Shown piece after piece: positions 12,110-22,333 of a DNA stretch of 64,000 nt. The number at the start of each line of letters is the position of its first letter. Position 1 is the stretch's first letter. The notes below the pieces were generated by a model. That model ran no database searches, was not told where the DNA came from, and saw only the letters and a list, made by a program, of their open reading frames with translations. The DNA is from Castanea sativa. Taxonomy: Eukaryota; Streptophyta; Magnoliopsida; Fagales; Fagaceae. Both the position numbers and the translations under genes were made by a program. The stretch spans positions 15,210,835 through 15,274,834 of the forward strand of contig NC_134018.1 of NCBI RefSeq assembly GCF_040712315.1. The letters are read 5' to 3'.

Positions 12110-12417
12110 TCCAAATAGGTACAACCACTTAAATAGTAGTATAGATGTAGTTTAGTATTAACTGTAATTGGTAGTTATATTTATAGACACGTGTAAGTGG
12201 TTGATTGGTAATAGGTTTTGGAGGGAAAGATGCTTATAATTTGGAGTTAGTTTAGGAAGTTAGTTTTTTTTTTTTTGCTTGTATAAATACTAGTTGTACA
12301 TTCATTTTTCAGTAATGCAATACAGAATTTTCTTCATCAAATTCTCACAGGATGATTGATTGGTTGTTTATTTCTGTTGGTGAATGTTTGTATTGGGATG
12401 ACAGCTTCGACCGGGCC
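12110..12417 (+). promoter_or_regulatory. Promoter-like or LTR-like stretch with TATA box
   Basis: TATAAATA at 12282-12289 is followed within 30 bases by a TTTTTCAGTAATGCAATA run like the transcription start and polyadenylation zone of small plant LTRs. Possible LTR edges are TG at 12146 and CA near 12349, but no target duplication was found, so this stays a weak call. It directly precedes the Toc75 relic and could have driven it. Confidence 0.3.
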
Positions 12418-12886
12418 AAGTTTTTAACATTGAGGCAGGGAAGCAAGCTCTGAGGAACATAAACTCTCTAAGTCTGTTTTGAAACATTGAGGTGAAACCA
12501 CAACCTGATGAGAAGAATGAGGGAGGCATAATTGTTGAGATAAAGCTTAAAGAACTAAAACAGAAGATGGAGTATTGTTCTTGGATGTGGAGGACGTCCC
12601 ACTTTGGTATACTTGTCTATCTGATTCTATCTCTGCTCTCTGCAGTCTGCCCCCCACAAACCATCAAATTTTTGGGGTTAAAGTTTTGAACATCTCATTG
12701 TATTTCTTCTTTCTTGTGTATGTCGCATGTTTAGGCTTCATTGCAGCCTGGTGGAACTATTACTTTGAACACCGGAATCCCAGTGGTACTGGCATTGATC
12801 GAATGGCATTTTCACAAGCAAATATTACAAGTGATAATACCTAGTTCATAGATGGAGCTATAATTGGGTCAAGGAACGTATTTCAG
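12418..12886 (+). pseudogene. Toc75 (chloroplast outer-envelope import channel) gene fragment with retained intron
   Basis: Broken frames match the plant Toc75-III/Omp85 family: PQPDEKNEGGIIVEIKLKEL in the last POTRA part, ASLQPGGTIT then FEHRN at the start of the beta-barrel, and SGTGIDRMAFSQANITSDNT in the barrel. An intron remains: exon to 12606, GT at 12607, AG at 12733-12734, and the two exon ends join in frame as T-L-A-S-L-Q. The copy is therefore not a processed cDNA. A 1-base deletion follows the join, the stretch between FEHRN and SGTG is deleted, a TAG stands where Lys is expected, and a donor-like GTGAGT closes it at 12887. The parent protein translocates preproteins into chloroplasts; this fragment cannot. 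Confidence 0.85.
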
Positions 12887-13385
12887 GTGAGTTTAACTTC
12901 TAGTAACACGTAGCTTGATTTTTATTTGCTTAATTGAACGCCTTCTACTTCTATTTTGGTTTGAAAGACCTTGGAAGGAAGAAAAACACATAAAAGATCT
13001 TTAGGAAGGAAGCCATATTTGCAGGATCATCTTATTTCCAGTCAATTTTCATCAGGAGCCTTCTTTTTCTTTTTGGTAGTTAGACAGTTTCTGATGAGTC
13101 AAGAGGACTTCTGTCCTTGTTTTTAGCTATTTCACATGTGTTCAATGGATATCATAGTTATTATGATGGTTGGAGTTGTGAAAATTTGAATTAGAAGTTT
13201 TTGCTCGGTATATATAAACAACAGTGCAAAAATTATTATACTTTGGGCTCTTTCTTAAGTCAACTAAGGGGAACTAAGTGTGCTTAAACTTAGTTTACTT
13301 GCTTAAGTTTGTGTTTTCTATTTTTAATTGTATGCTCTTATTCCTTCTGTCATGTTTATCAGATACGCCTTTACTATGTCATAGG
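12887..13385. other. Non-coding, probably remaining Toc75 intron
   Basis: It begins with a good splice donor after the Toc75 exon and shows no coding signal up to the Copia LTR, so a former intron cut by the insertion is the simplest reading. Confidence 0.4.
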
Positions 13386-14818
13386 TGTTAGGATGTGTGC
13401 CCTTAAATCCTATTGTATGATGCTATGTATGACTTAATGTTATGATTAAATAAAGTTGTTTTATTATTATCTAAAATAATGGTAACACGAATATTGGGAC
13501 ATTATCATGTAGTCCATGAGATGCATAGTATGTGATTTATGTGAAAAGTCACAGAAGATATAAATCACAAGTTCTTTGTAAACTCAGAATTGTAATTCGT
13601 AGTCGGTGATGAAATTGGGCATTTCATCTGCGAAGAATATAACATATCAACTGAGATGATTTGTCTTGATCATGGAAGTGTAGACTTCTAGTTGATATGT
13701 TGATATGTTTTAAGAGTTAAGACATATTGAACTGAACCGCTGTGAGATTTATTATTCTCTTAATGACTGTCAAATGAATAATAAATCTCACGACTTCTAT
13801 TTACATGAACTCTTAATCCTGAGAGGATAATGGACCCGATCATAAAGTGTTGGTTGCTTTGATATATCTGGAGTGAGATCTAAAGTAACAGTCAAAATCT
13901 TAGTATATTGGGCAATCACATTTAGTGTTGATGAAATATATATTCTCAAGATGAAATTCATAGTCTCTTAATGGAGATACAAATTATTCCCCTGAGATAA
14001 GTTTAATGAGTTTGTTATTCAAAGAGTTAGGCCTAACCACTTTGGTAAGACGTTACTAAAGTATACATTTATGAAATTGAATTTCATAAATATATGATAA
14101 ATAACTTTAAAGGATTAAACTGGCTACTCAAGGATAAGATGTAGTAATTTACAAAGTGGCAGTCTACATTCATGACTTTATATTACTACGAATATTTTAT
14201 GAAGGGGTTGCATGTATAATAAAGTCTTGGGATATAATTTATTAATATGGCCTAGAGTGCAATTATATTTATATAATAGTATTAAATATAATTAATGGTA
14301 ATTTTGGACTTGTCCAGAGTTGACGGAAAAGGCCAAGGCCCATTGAAGCTAGTGTCTTATTGGTTCCTTTTGGTCCCACTCCAAGCCACACACTAAAGCC
14401 CAATTGGAAAGACCCAATAGGCCAGCCCAATTGGAAAGGCCCAATAGGCCAGCCCAATTAGATAATTAGTTAGTTATAAAGGGAGAAATATACAAAAATT
14501 TTTATTAGAAAAATAATAAGAAAGAGACATCATTGTGAAATGGTGTGCATGTATGAGTGAAGCCACTCGATTATTCTCCCTCGAAAATTGATTGAGAGAC
14601 CACACATCTTGGGCATAAAGTGGAATTGGAGTGAAGATTAAAAGTGTTCCCAAGTGCTTCTAATCTTTGTTTTGAATTTCTCCATACCAAGGTACGCTAT
14701 CTTGTTCTTAAATTCTGAAATTTGCATAGTGTATGTTATCAATCATGAATGAAATAGATCTATGTTTGTTGCTTTCGCTGTGTGTTTTGTATGAGATACA
14801 AAACCAATTTTTCCAACA
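13386..14818 (+). repeat. 5' LTR of Copia element (1433 bp)
   Basis: It starts TGTTAGGATG and ends TTCCAACA. The first 290 bases recur at 20106. Within it, a unit of about 30 bp holding CCCAATTGGAAAG and GGCCAG is repeated near 14398-14458. The LTR is long for a Copia element. Confidence 0.9.
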
Positions 14819-16139
14819 ATTGGTATCAGAGCTATCTTCTCATCTCATGATTGTATAATATGTGATTGAATTTTAGAATTTAAGAAAACCGTTATCTTTG
14901 TGTTTCAATTTTCTGCATCATAAAGTAATGGTGTCGTGTCTTAATAGTTGTTGCATCATTTGAATATAATGTAGAGAATTGCATCACTTGTATATATATA
15001 CCCATGTTTGCACAAGGATATATTGCTATTGAAGAGGAGCCGTGTATAATTATGGCCTAGAGGATATAGTTATTGAATTTCAATAACTGTCATGTGTGAA
15101 CCATAATTGCACCGCTTGGACCTCATTCATTGCGTGGCTTGACTTTAATGCACGGCTTGGCCATCATGCATTTGTATTACTATATTATGTAATAATGATA
15201 CGGATTGCATGACTTGAATGTTAATGCATTGCTTGTCCTTTATTGCAATGTATAATTGTTATGATGTGCTTTAGTTTATACAGATTTGATGGCCAACTTG
15301 CATGCATATAAAGAATTCCATTTGCATATATAATCCGTATATAAGATTACATATAGTAAAATATATAATGTAATAATTATATATTACATATATTAATCCA
15401 TATATTATATTATATATAATATAATATGGATTTTTAAATGTAATATGGGTTTATATTATGTTATATATATATATATTTTATATATGTTAATGCTAGTTTA
15501 ATGAAATTTATTCCTAATGAGATTAGGATTATGTTTTTAAAGGTTTTTTTAGCATTATTATGGTTCTTGATCTTAAAAACCTTTAATTTAAAACATCTAG
15601 TGGGAGAGAGATACAAGGGTTGGATCTCACGGCTTTCATTGATGGTTTATAATAGAATGATTAAGCACCTCGCCTTGGCGTATATGCCTTGCTCCCTTCT
15701 GAGGGTGTTTAATTCATGATACTACAAAATATACTTCTTAATGATGGATGATATATGTTTTTACATTAAGAACGATAATGCTACCGTGGAGTTACTTAAT
15801 GACTCAAATAGAATTCAGTCAATAGTGTACACTAGACTAAGTTTAATGTTAACCTCCCTTCGGAGCTATGTCATTATTACTTAGAGGCTAAAGGAAATAC
15901 AACATGTTATTAGTGTTTGATAAGAGTTATCATGATAGCACTAATAATAAGAATAGTTCTCAATCAATCATAGTGTTTATAATTTACTTGCTTCCAAGGA
16001 ATTTTAAACATGGGATTGGGTTGTCGTTGCATAGTTTATATTATGGTTTTATTAAGATTCCATATTATATGCTTTATGCTAAATTGATAATGTCTAGTTT
16101 ACTTATTACATTCATGTTTATTATTTTCAGATTTAAATC
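14819..16139 (+). other. Copia leader with primer-binding site
   Basis: TGGTATCAGAGC at 14821-14832, two bases after the LTR, matches the 3' end of initiator tRNA-Met. A 1.3-kb leader without conserved frames follows. It includes an AT-rich, self-complementary stretch at about 15340-15490. Confidence 0.85.
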
Positions 16140-17000
16140 ATGGCATCATTTAGCCCACTTGTTGCTATTTTTAACCAAACAAACTGATTGGATCTAACTA
16201 TGTTGACTGGAAAAGAAATTTGGACATTGTTCTTACTGCTGAAGAGCACAAATATGTGCCTACTCAACCATGTCCTAGCTTTCCTTCATTAGATGCTCCT
16301 CTTAAGGAAAAACAGCGATATGATCATTGGCAGAAATCTAATGAGATGGCCAAGTGCTATATCCTAGCATCTATCTCAAATGTTCTACAGTATCAAATAC
16401 AGGATGTAGAACTAGCTTCAGACATAATGCTAAGTCTAAAGGAGATGTTTGGTGAGTAAGGCTATTTAGCAAGGCAAGAAACTATGAGGCAAATTTATAA
16501 TACTAAAATGGCTGAAGGAAGTTCAATGAGAGAGCATTTTTTTAGGATGATTGCTAATTTGAACACATTAAAAGTTTTAGGTGCCGACATTGATGGAGAA
16601 TCCTAAGTGGATATGATACTCTAGTCACTACCGGAATCATTCAAGAAATTCAGACTCAATTATAATATGAACAAAAAAAATTATTCATTGTCCGAATTAA
16701 TGAATGAGTTGGTAGCGGTGGAAGGCATTCTTGGTATTTCTAGTGTTAAAGCCAATATGGGTGAAGTTTCTACTTCTCAACCTAAGTCGAAAGGCGAGGC
16801 TAAGAAAAAGAAGAAGAAGGACTTCACTAAGCAAGATGGTAAACAAATTGCCTTAGAAGTTGCCAACAAAGGAAAGAAAACCAAAGGAAAGTTTTTCCAT
16901 TGTGGTGAGAAAGGACATTGGAAGAGGAATTGTCCAACATTTAAGGCTGCCAAGAATAAGGGTATGAAAAGTTCGTTTTTCTTGAAATATGTTTTGTACA
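16140..17000 (+). pseudogene. Copia gag (UBN2 type) with defective zinc knuckle
   Basis: The likely start is ATG 16140 and the frame shifts near 16186. Gag features are DWKRNLDIVLTAEEHKYV, LARQETMRQIYNTKMAEGSS and LMNELVAVEGIL. Stops interrupt at about 16457, 16604 and 16621. The knuckle at 16891-16933 reads FFHCGEKGHWKRNC: the first Cys of CX2CX4HX4C is Phe. Gag packages element RNA. Confidence 0.85.
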
Positions 17001-20000
17001 GAATCTCACGGATTCTTGGTGTGTGGATTCAGGTTGTACTAATCATATCTGCAATTCTTTGTAAGGGTTCTAGGAGACCAGAAAGTTAAATAAGGGAGAA
17101 CTATTTCTTACTTTGGCTGATGGGAGCAAGATTTCGGTTGTAGCTGTTAGAGTGTTTAATTTATGCTTTAAGTCTAGAGTTTTAATATTGGAAGACTGTT
17201 TGTATGTACCTAATATTCGTAGGAATTTAATTTCTGCAACTTATTTAGGTAAACATGGGTATTGTGTTATCCTGAAAGACAATGTTGTAATAAAGAAGGA
17301 TAAAGTGTTCATCTGTTCTGGAAATATTGTGGATGGTCTTTATATTTTAACTCCTGATAAGCATGAATTATATAATTTAAAATTAGATAATAACTCTCAT
17401 GTAAAATCATTAAAGAGTGAATCATATCTTTGGCACTTGCGTTTGGGTCATATTAATTCAAGTAGGATTCAAAGACTAATCAAAGATGGACTTTTACAGC
17501 CCATAGACTTTGATGGTTTTCCAGTTTGCGAATCTTGTTTGAAAGGTAAAATGACCAAACAACTTTTTAATACAAAAAGTAGAAGAGCCCAAGATTTGTT
17601 AGAACTAGTACATTCAGATGTATGTGGTCCTATGTTAATCCAAGTAAGAGGTGGCTATGAGTATTTCATTACTTTCACTGATGATTACTCTAGATTTGGT
17701 TATGTGTACCTAATGAAACGGAAGTCCGAAGCCTTTGAAAAGTTCAAACAGTTTAGGGCTGAAGTTGATAATCAATTAGGTAAACGCATAAAGGCCATTC
17801 GATCTGATCGAGGTGACGAATACCTTCTTGGGGATTTCAAGGATTACTTAACTGAAAATAAGATAATATCCCAATTGACTGCACCTGGAACTCCACAACA
17901 AAATGGTGTAGCAGAAAGAAGGAATAGGACTCTTTTAGATATGGTTAGGTACATGTTGAGTTATTTGACTCTACCAATTTCCTTTTGGGGATATGCCTTA
18001 AATATTGCAATGTATCTTCTGAATTTAGTACCTTTGAAGTTTGTTCCTAAAACACCTGTAGAGTTGTAGAATGGGCGTAAGCCTAGTATGAGACATCTCC
18101 ACATTTGGAGTTGTTCAGCACATATGTTGAAAGGAAAGTCTGACAAGTTACAATCTAAAACAGAAGTGGTATTTTTTGTAAGGTATCCAAAAGGAACTAT
18201 TGGACATTTATTCTATAGTCATGAGGATAATAAAGTATTTGTTAGCACAAATGCCAAATTCTTGAAAAATGACTATATGAATAATTTTACTCCTAGAAGT
18301 AGAGTTGTCTCGGCTGAAATGAATGAACCTGTAGTTGAACAACTAATAGATGAAATTAGGGATGATGTGGCTGTATTAGATACACCACAAGATACTACTC
18401 ATGAGATGTCTAGTACACAAGTGCCTCGTCGTAGTGGGAGAATTGTTTGGCCTCCTATAAGATTTATAGGTTTAGGAGAACCTTATGAAGCTATCTCAGA
18501 AGAGGCTGAATTGGATCCTTACACTTATAAGGAGGCAATGAATGATATATATGCACATCATTGGGTTCAAGTTATGAAATCTGAATTAGATTCTATGTAT
18601 TCCAATCAAGTTTGGGATCTTGTAGAGGCGCCTAACGGCATTAAACCTATTGGTTGCAAATGGGCTTACAAGAGGAAGAGAGGGATAGATGGAAAGGTTG
18701 AAACCTTTAAAGCAAGACTAGTGGCGAAAGGGTATACACAAAAAGAAGGTATTGACTATGATGAAACTTTTTTCGCCAGTAGCCATGCTTAAGTCTATTA
18801 GAATTATCTCATCCATTGCTGCTCATTATGATTATGAGATTTGGCAAATGGATGTCAAGACTGCATTTCTTAATGGCAATCTTGAAGAAGAAATATACAT
18901 GTTGCAACTGGAAGGTTTCATAGAAACGAACCAAAAGTATATGGTATGCAAGTTGAAAAGGTCCATTTATGGACTTAAGCAAGCATCTAGGTCATGGAAC
19001 ATCAGATTTGGTCAAACAATCAAATTATTTGGTTTTGAACAAAATCTTGACTAACCATGTGTGTACAAAAAATATCAAGACAAAGTAGTAATGTTCTTAG
19101 TGCTTTATGTTGATGATATTCTACTCATTGGAAATAATGTAGGGGTAATTTCATCAGTAAATGTTTGGTTGTCAAGCCAATTTGATATGAAGGACTTGGG
19201 TGAGGCTAACTTTATTCTAGGGATCAAGTTTTGGCGAGATCGCAAGAATAAGATGTTAGGCTTATCACAAGCTGGATATATAGATAAGGTCCTAGAACAG
19301 TTTAGCATGCAAAACTCCAAGAAAGGATTGCTTCCTTTTAGACATGGAGTTTCTCTGTTTGATAACCAAAGGCCTAAGGCTCAAGAGGAAGAAAATATGA
19401 TGAGACAAGTTCCTTATGCTTTTGCAGTGAGAAGTCTCATGTATGCCATGCTTTGTACTAGATCAGATATTTGTTATTCAGTTGGCATGGTCAGCCGATA
19501 TCAATCAAATCCAGGACCAAAACATTGGCAAGCTGTAAAACATATTCTCAAGTATCTTAGGAGAACGAGAGATTATATGATTGTTTATCGGTGTGAGGAT
19601 TTGATTCCCATTGGCTATACAGATTTAGATTTTCAATCAGATTTAGATTTCAGAAAATTCAGTTTAGGATGTGTTTTCACCTTGGGAGGTGGAGCCATAA
19701 GTTGGAGGAGTGTTAAGCAATCTTGTATTGCGGACTCCACCATGGAAGCTAAATATGTTGCTGCTTGTGAAGCAGCAAAGGAAGCTGTTTGGCTCAAGAA
19801 ATTTCTTTCTGAACTTGGTGTTGTAAGAATGGAGTAAGTTCCCATCACATTGTTTTGCGACAATAGTGGAGCGGTTGCACAATCCAAAGATCCAAGAAAT
19901 CACAAGGAAGGAAGCACAATGAGAGAAAGTACCACATTATTTGAGACTTTGTTGCTCGAGGAGATGTAGTAGTAGCAAAGATTAGTAGTGCAAGTAATCT

Positions 20001-20085
20001 AGCGGATCCCTTTACCAAAACCTTGCCCCAAAGGACTTTTGAGTCACATTTGGAAGGAATGAGAGTTAAATTAGTGCACAATAGT
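17000..20085 (+). pseudogene. Copia pol: protease, integrase, reverse transcriptase, RNase H
   Basis: The protease motif DSGCTNH lies near 17026 in a shifted frame. The integrase has an HHCC finger (WHLRLGHI ... CESCLKGK) and all three acidic residues (HSDVCGP, RSDRGDEY, NGVAERRN); its frame ends at TAG 18067-18069. RT follows (WAYKRK, RLVAKGYTQKEGIDYDETF, QMDVKTAFLNG, YVDD at about 19107), with a frame break near 18770 and a stop at 19054. RNase H motifs (IADSTMEAKY, FCDNSGAV) close it, with a stop at 19835. Key residues remain but the polyprotein cannot be made whole. Confidence 0.92.
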
Positions 20086-20090
20086 CTTTA

Positions 20091-20105
20091 GGGCAAGTGG
20101 GAGAT
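20091..20105 (+). other. Polypurine tract of Copia element
   Basis: GGGCAAGTGGGAGAT immediately precedes the 3' LTR start TGTTAGGATG. It primes plus-strand DNA synthesis in this family. Confidence 0.8.
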
Positions 20106-20395
20106 TGTTAGGATGTGTGCCCTTAAATCCCAGTGTATGATGCTATGTATTACATTATGTATGACTTAATGTTATGATTAAATAAAGTTGTTTTATTATT
20201 ATCTAAAATAATGGTAACATGAATATTGAGACATTATGATATAGTCCATGAGATGCATAGTATTTGATTTATGTGAAAAGTCATATAAGATATAAATCAC
20301 AAGTTCTTTGTAAACTCAGAATTGTAGTTCGTAGTCGGTGATGAAATTGGGCATTTCATCTGCAAAGACTATAACATATCAACTGAGATGATTTT
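20106..20395 (+). repeat. Truncated 3' LTR of Copia element
   Basis: It aligns with the start of the 5' LTR, with a small insertion near 20145, until about 20395 where LTR sequence changes to CTTTACTTCAGAATGG. That same junction sequence begins the duplicated block at about 49281. Confidence 0.88.
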
Positions 20396-20964
20396 TCTTT
20401 ACTTCAGAATGGCAATACAATTCAGGTTCTATGTGAAGAGCAACTGCAATGTTTACCACATGTTACTTAACATGCTACATAGTCTTTCTTAATCAATAAT
20501 ATAATATTTTAGTCTTCTAAAAATGTCCAAAAATATTGATTGTTCTAACTTCATAAATTTAGATCAATAGAGCAATTTCACTCAATATTCGGAAACCAAT
20601 TCTATGACAATTTTTTAATATAAAATATAAATTAAGAAAATTGAGTTTCAAGGCATTCAACAATATTGTGGTAAAACATAAATATTATACAAGAAAATGT
20701 GTATTATATTAGGTCTAAAACATAAAAATTATTTCGAATAATTTTGCAAAGTATTCGTGCATTGTGCAGGAAATTATCTAGTTTTCGTCTAAAAGTTGAA
20801 TTTATGACGGTATTTCTGTTGTTTAGATGGAAACAAATGTGGATTCTAGTTAATGAATTACATAAGTTGAAATTATATAGTTTCTTTAAAAACAAGGCAA
20901 TCGCCGTATTAGGTCATTGTCTCATAACCACCTATAACCACTAGCCATCGTGATTTCTGCAAAA

Positions 20965-20998
<34 letters not shown>

Positions 20999-21250
20999 TA
21001 GAGGTAAAAACCCATAAAACCCTTACAACAACATCCAAATCCACCTCTAAATCAGAACTCACAAATCCGAACTCATTGCCATAACCGGAATCACCGAGAT
21101 CACCAAAATTAGCCACCACACCCAAATCAAAATCAACCTATAACCACACATAAAAAAGGAAAACTCACAGCAACACTTCAACAAAACCACCACCACAAAC
21201 AACCAAAAACCCATCACATTCACTTCTCAAAACCTATCACACAAAAACAA
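20396..21250. repeat. Duplicated block copy 1, first part (matches 49281-50120)
   Basis: Colinear with 49281-50120: both carry CTTTACTTC(A)AAATGG, a tract of more than 30 A (20966-20996 here, about 49840-49872 there) and then the same CA-rich sequence CCAAATCCACCTCTAAATCAG. The start also matches 63715, inside a kinase intron. A decayed Helitron-like 3' end (CTAG after a GTGCAttGTGCA hairpin) lies near 20754-20779. No gene is seen. Confidence 0.85.
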
Positions 21251-21548
21251 ACTAAAAGCTCAAATAGTGTAAAACACTATAGCTTGTTTAAACCTCCAAT
21301 TTTAAAAATTCGACTTAATTGCTTTTACTCTAACTTATCTAAGTGCGGAGCAAAAGTAAATGATACACAATAACCAGAACTACTCTCTAAGCCATAACTA
21401 CAAGCAAGCAATAACAAATATAAAACTTAAAGAGTAAGGGAAGAAAGATGCAAACACAAGATAACACTAAGACATGTTATCGAAGAGGAAATCAAAGTAC
21501 TCAGGGAAAAACCTCTCCGCAACCCTCCAAGCCAAATTGATTCACTAA
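21251..21548. repeat. Left half of an older insertion, split by the Gypsy element
   Basis: This part and 33868-34591 are absent from copy 2 of the duplicated block, where the flanks almost meet at about 50135-50195. Joined, they make about 1.0 kb beginning TGTAAAACAC (21268) and ending GGAGGCA (34597), as an LTR would. No matching target duplication was found, so a solo LTR is only a guess. Confidence 0.45.
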
Positions 21549-22129
21549 TGATGAAGAACGAAAATCAGTAGGCTAAAATACTTCGGGCTATGATAATGGC
21601 TGTTAATCTTGAAAAGAAAGAAAGAAATGTCAAAGGTGATTGGTGTGACCCGGCCAAGAACCCTTCGACGGTTAAGTCAGTTTTTCTCTCAGACACAAGG
21701 AAGGAAAATAGTGAATGGTCTGGACTTACCTTGGGTGAATGGAATTTACTCCTTTTATAGAGAGTCAAACATGGGTCTACTTGTTTGGATCTATTACCAT
21801 CATCGGTAATGTTGGCGGTTGACAAAGAACATGGGTTACATAGGGCATCGTACATGGAATTTTTTCCATGTAACATGCAATGTGTTGTATTTTTCTCATG
21901 TGAATCTAGTGGAGGATTTTCTTCAAAGCTCACCAAGTATGATTCACCCGTCCATGCAAAACTCGTCTATAGATATATTAATCTATGGAAGGTTCCCTTC
22001 ATCGTATGACTTGGTTGTCTATGGACGAGTTCCTTTATATGTTCTTATTCTTGGACGAGTTGGTGTAGTTTTTTCTATGTTGTGGATGACAACGCAAGGA
22101 CAAATAATACTTAGTGCTCATCCTCATTA
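21549..22129 (-). repeat. 3' LTR of Tat Gypsy element
   Basis: It begins TGATGAAGAACG on the + strand and ends CTCATTA, where the partner ends CTTATCA. The polypurine tract lies just outside at 22130-22150 (- strand AAGGACAAGGGGACAAC), fixing the element orientation. Confidence 0.9.
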
Positions 22130-22325
22130 GTTGTCCCCTTGTCCTTGTGTTGTCTATCAATCAGATTTTTTTTTTTTTTAATTTTTGAAATTTTGAAATT
22201 CGTATTCAATTGTCGATATATGGTGCAATTTGAGGTATATCAATCATGTCGTTTCGTCTTTAAGAAAAGCGCCACGTGGCTTCTCTTGGTTGGTTGCGTC
22301 ATTTCCTATGTTGAGCTTAGTTGCC

Positions 22326-22333
22326 TATAAATA
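22326..22333 (+). promoter_or_regulatory. TATA box upstream of the antisense frame
   Basis: TATAAATA lies about 165 bases before ATG 22495, with a C/T-rich leader typical of plant 5' UTRs between. It points opposite to the element's own transcription and lies outside the LTR, so the antisense frame seems to have had its own promoter. A CCACGTGG-like core sits just upstream (22271-22278). Confidence 0.55.

Larger units (their letters stand above)
13386..20395 (+). mobile_element. Decayed Ty1/Copia retrotransposon with truncated 3' LTR
   Basis: A 5' LTR, a primer-binding site complementary to initiator tRNA-Met, a gag-protease-integrase-RT-RNase H order (integrase before RT, which defines Copia), a polypurine tract and the first 290 bases of the 3' LTR are present. 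The 3' LTR stops abruptly in the duplicated block starting at 20396, so no target duplication can be scored. The frame is broken many times. Confidence 0.93.

Noticed and set aside
14269..14457. Open frame with repeated WPIG-type units on the - strand
   Set aside because: It is a shadow of the short direct repeat in the Copia LTR.
20966..20996. Poly-A tract as the tail of a SINE or processed gene
   Set aside because: Present in both duplicated blocks, but no upstream promoter boxes, coding sequence or target duplication could be tied to it.
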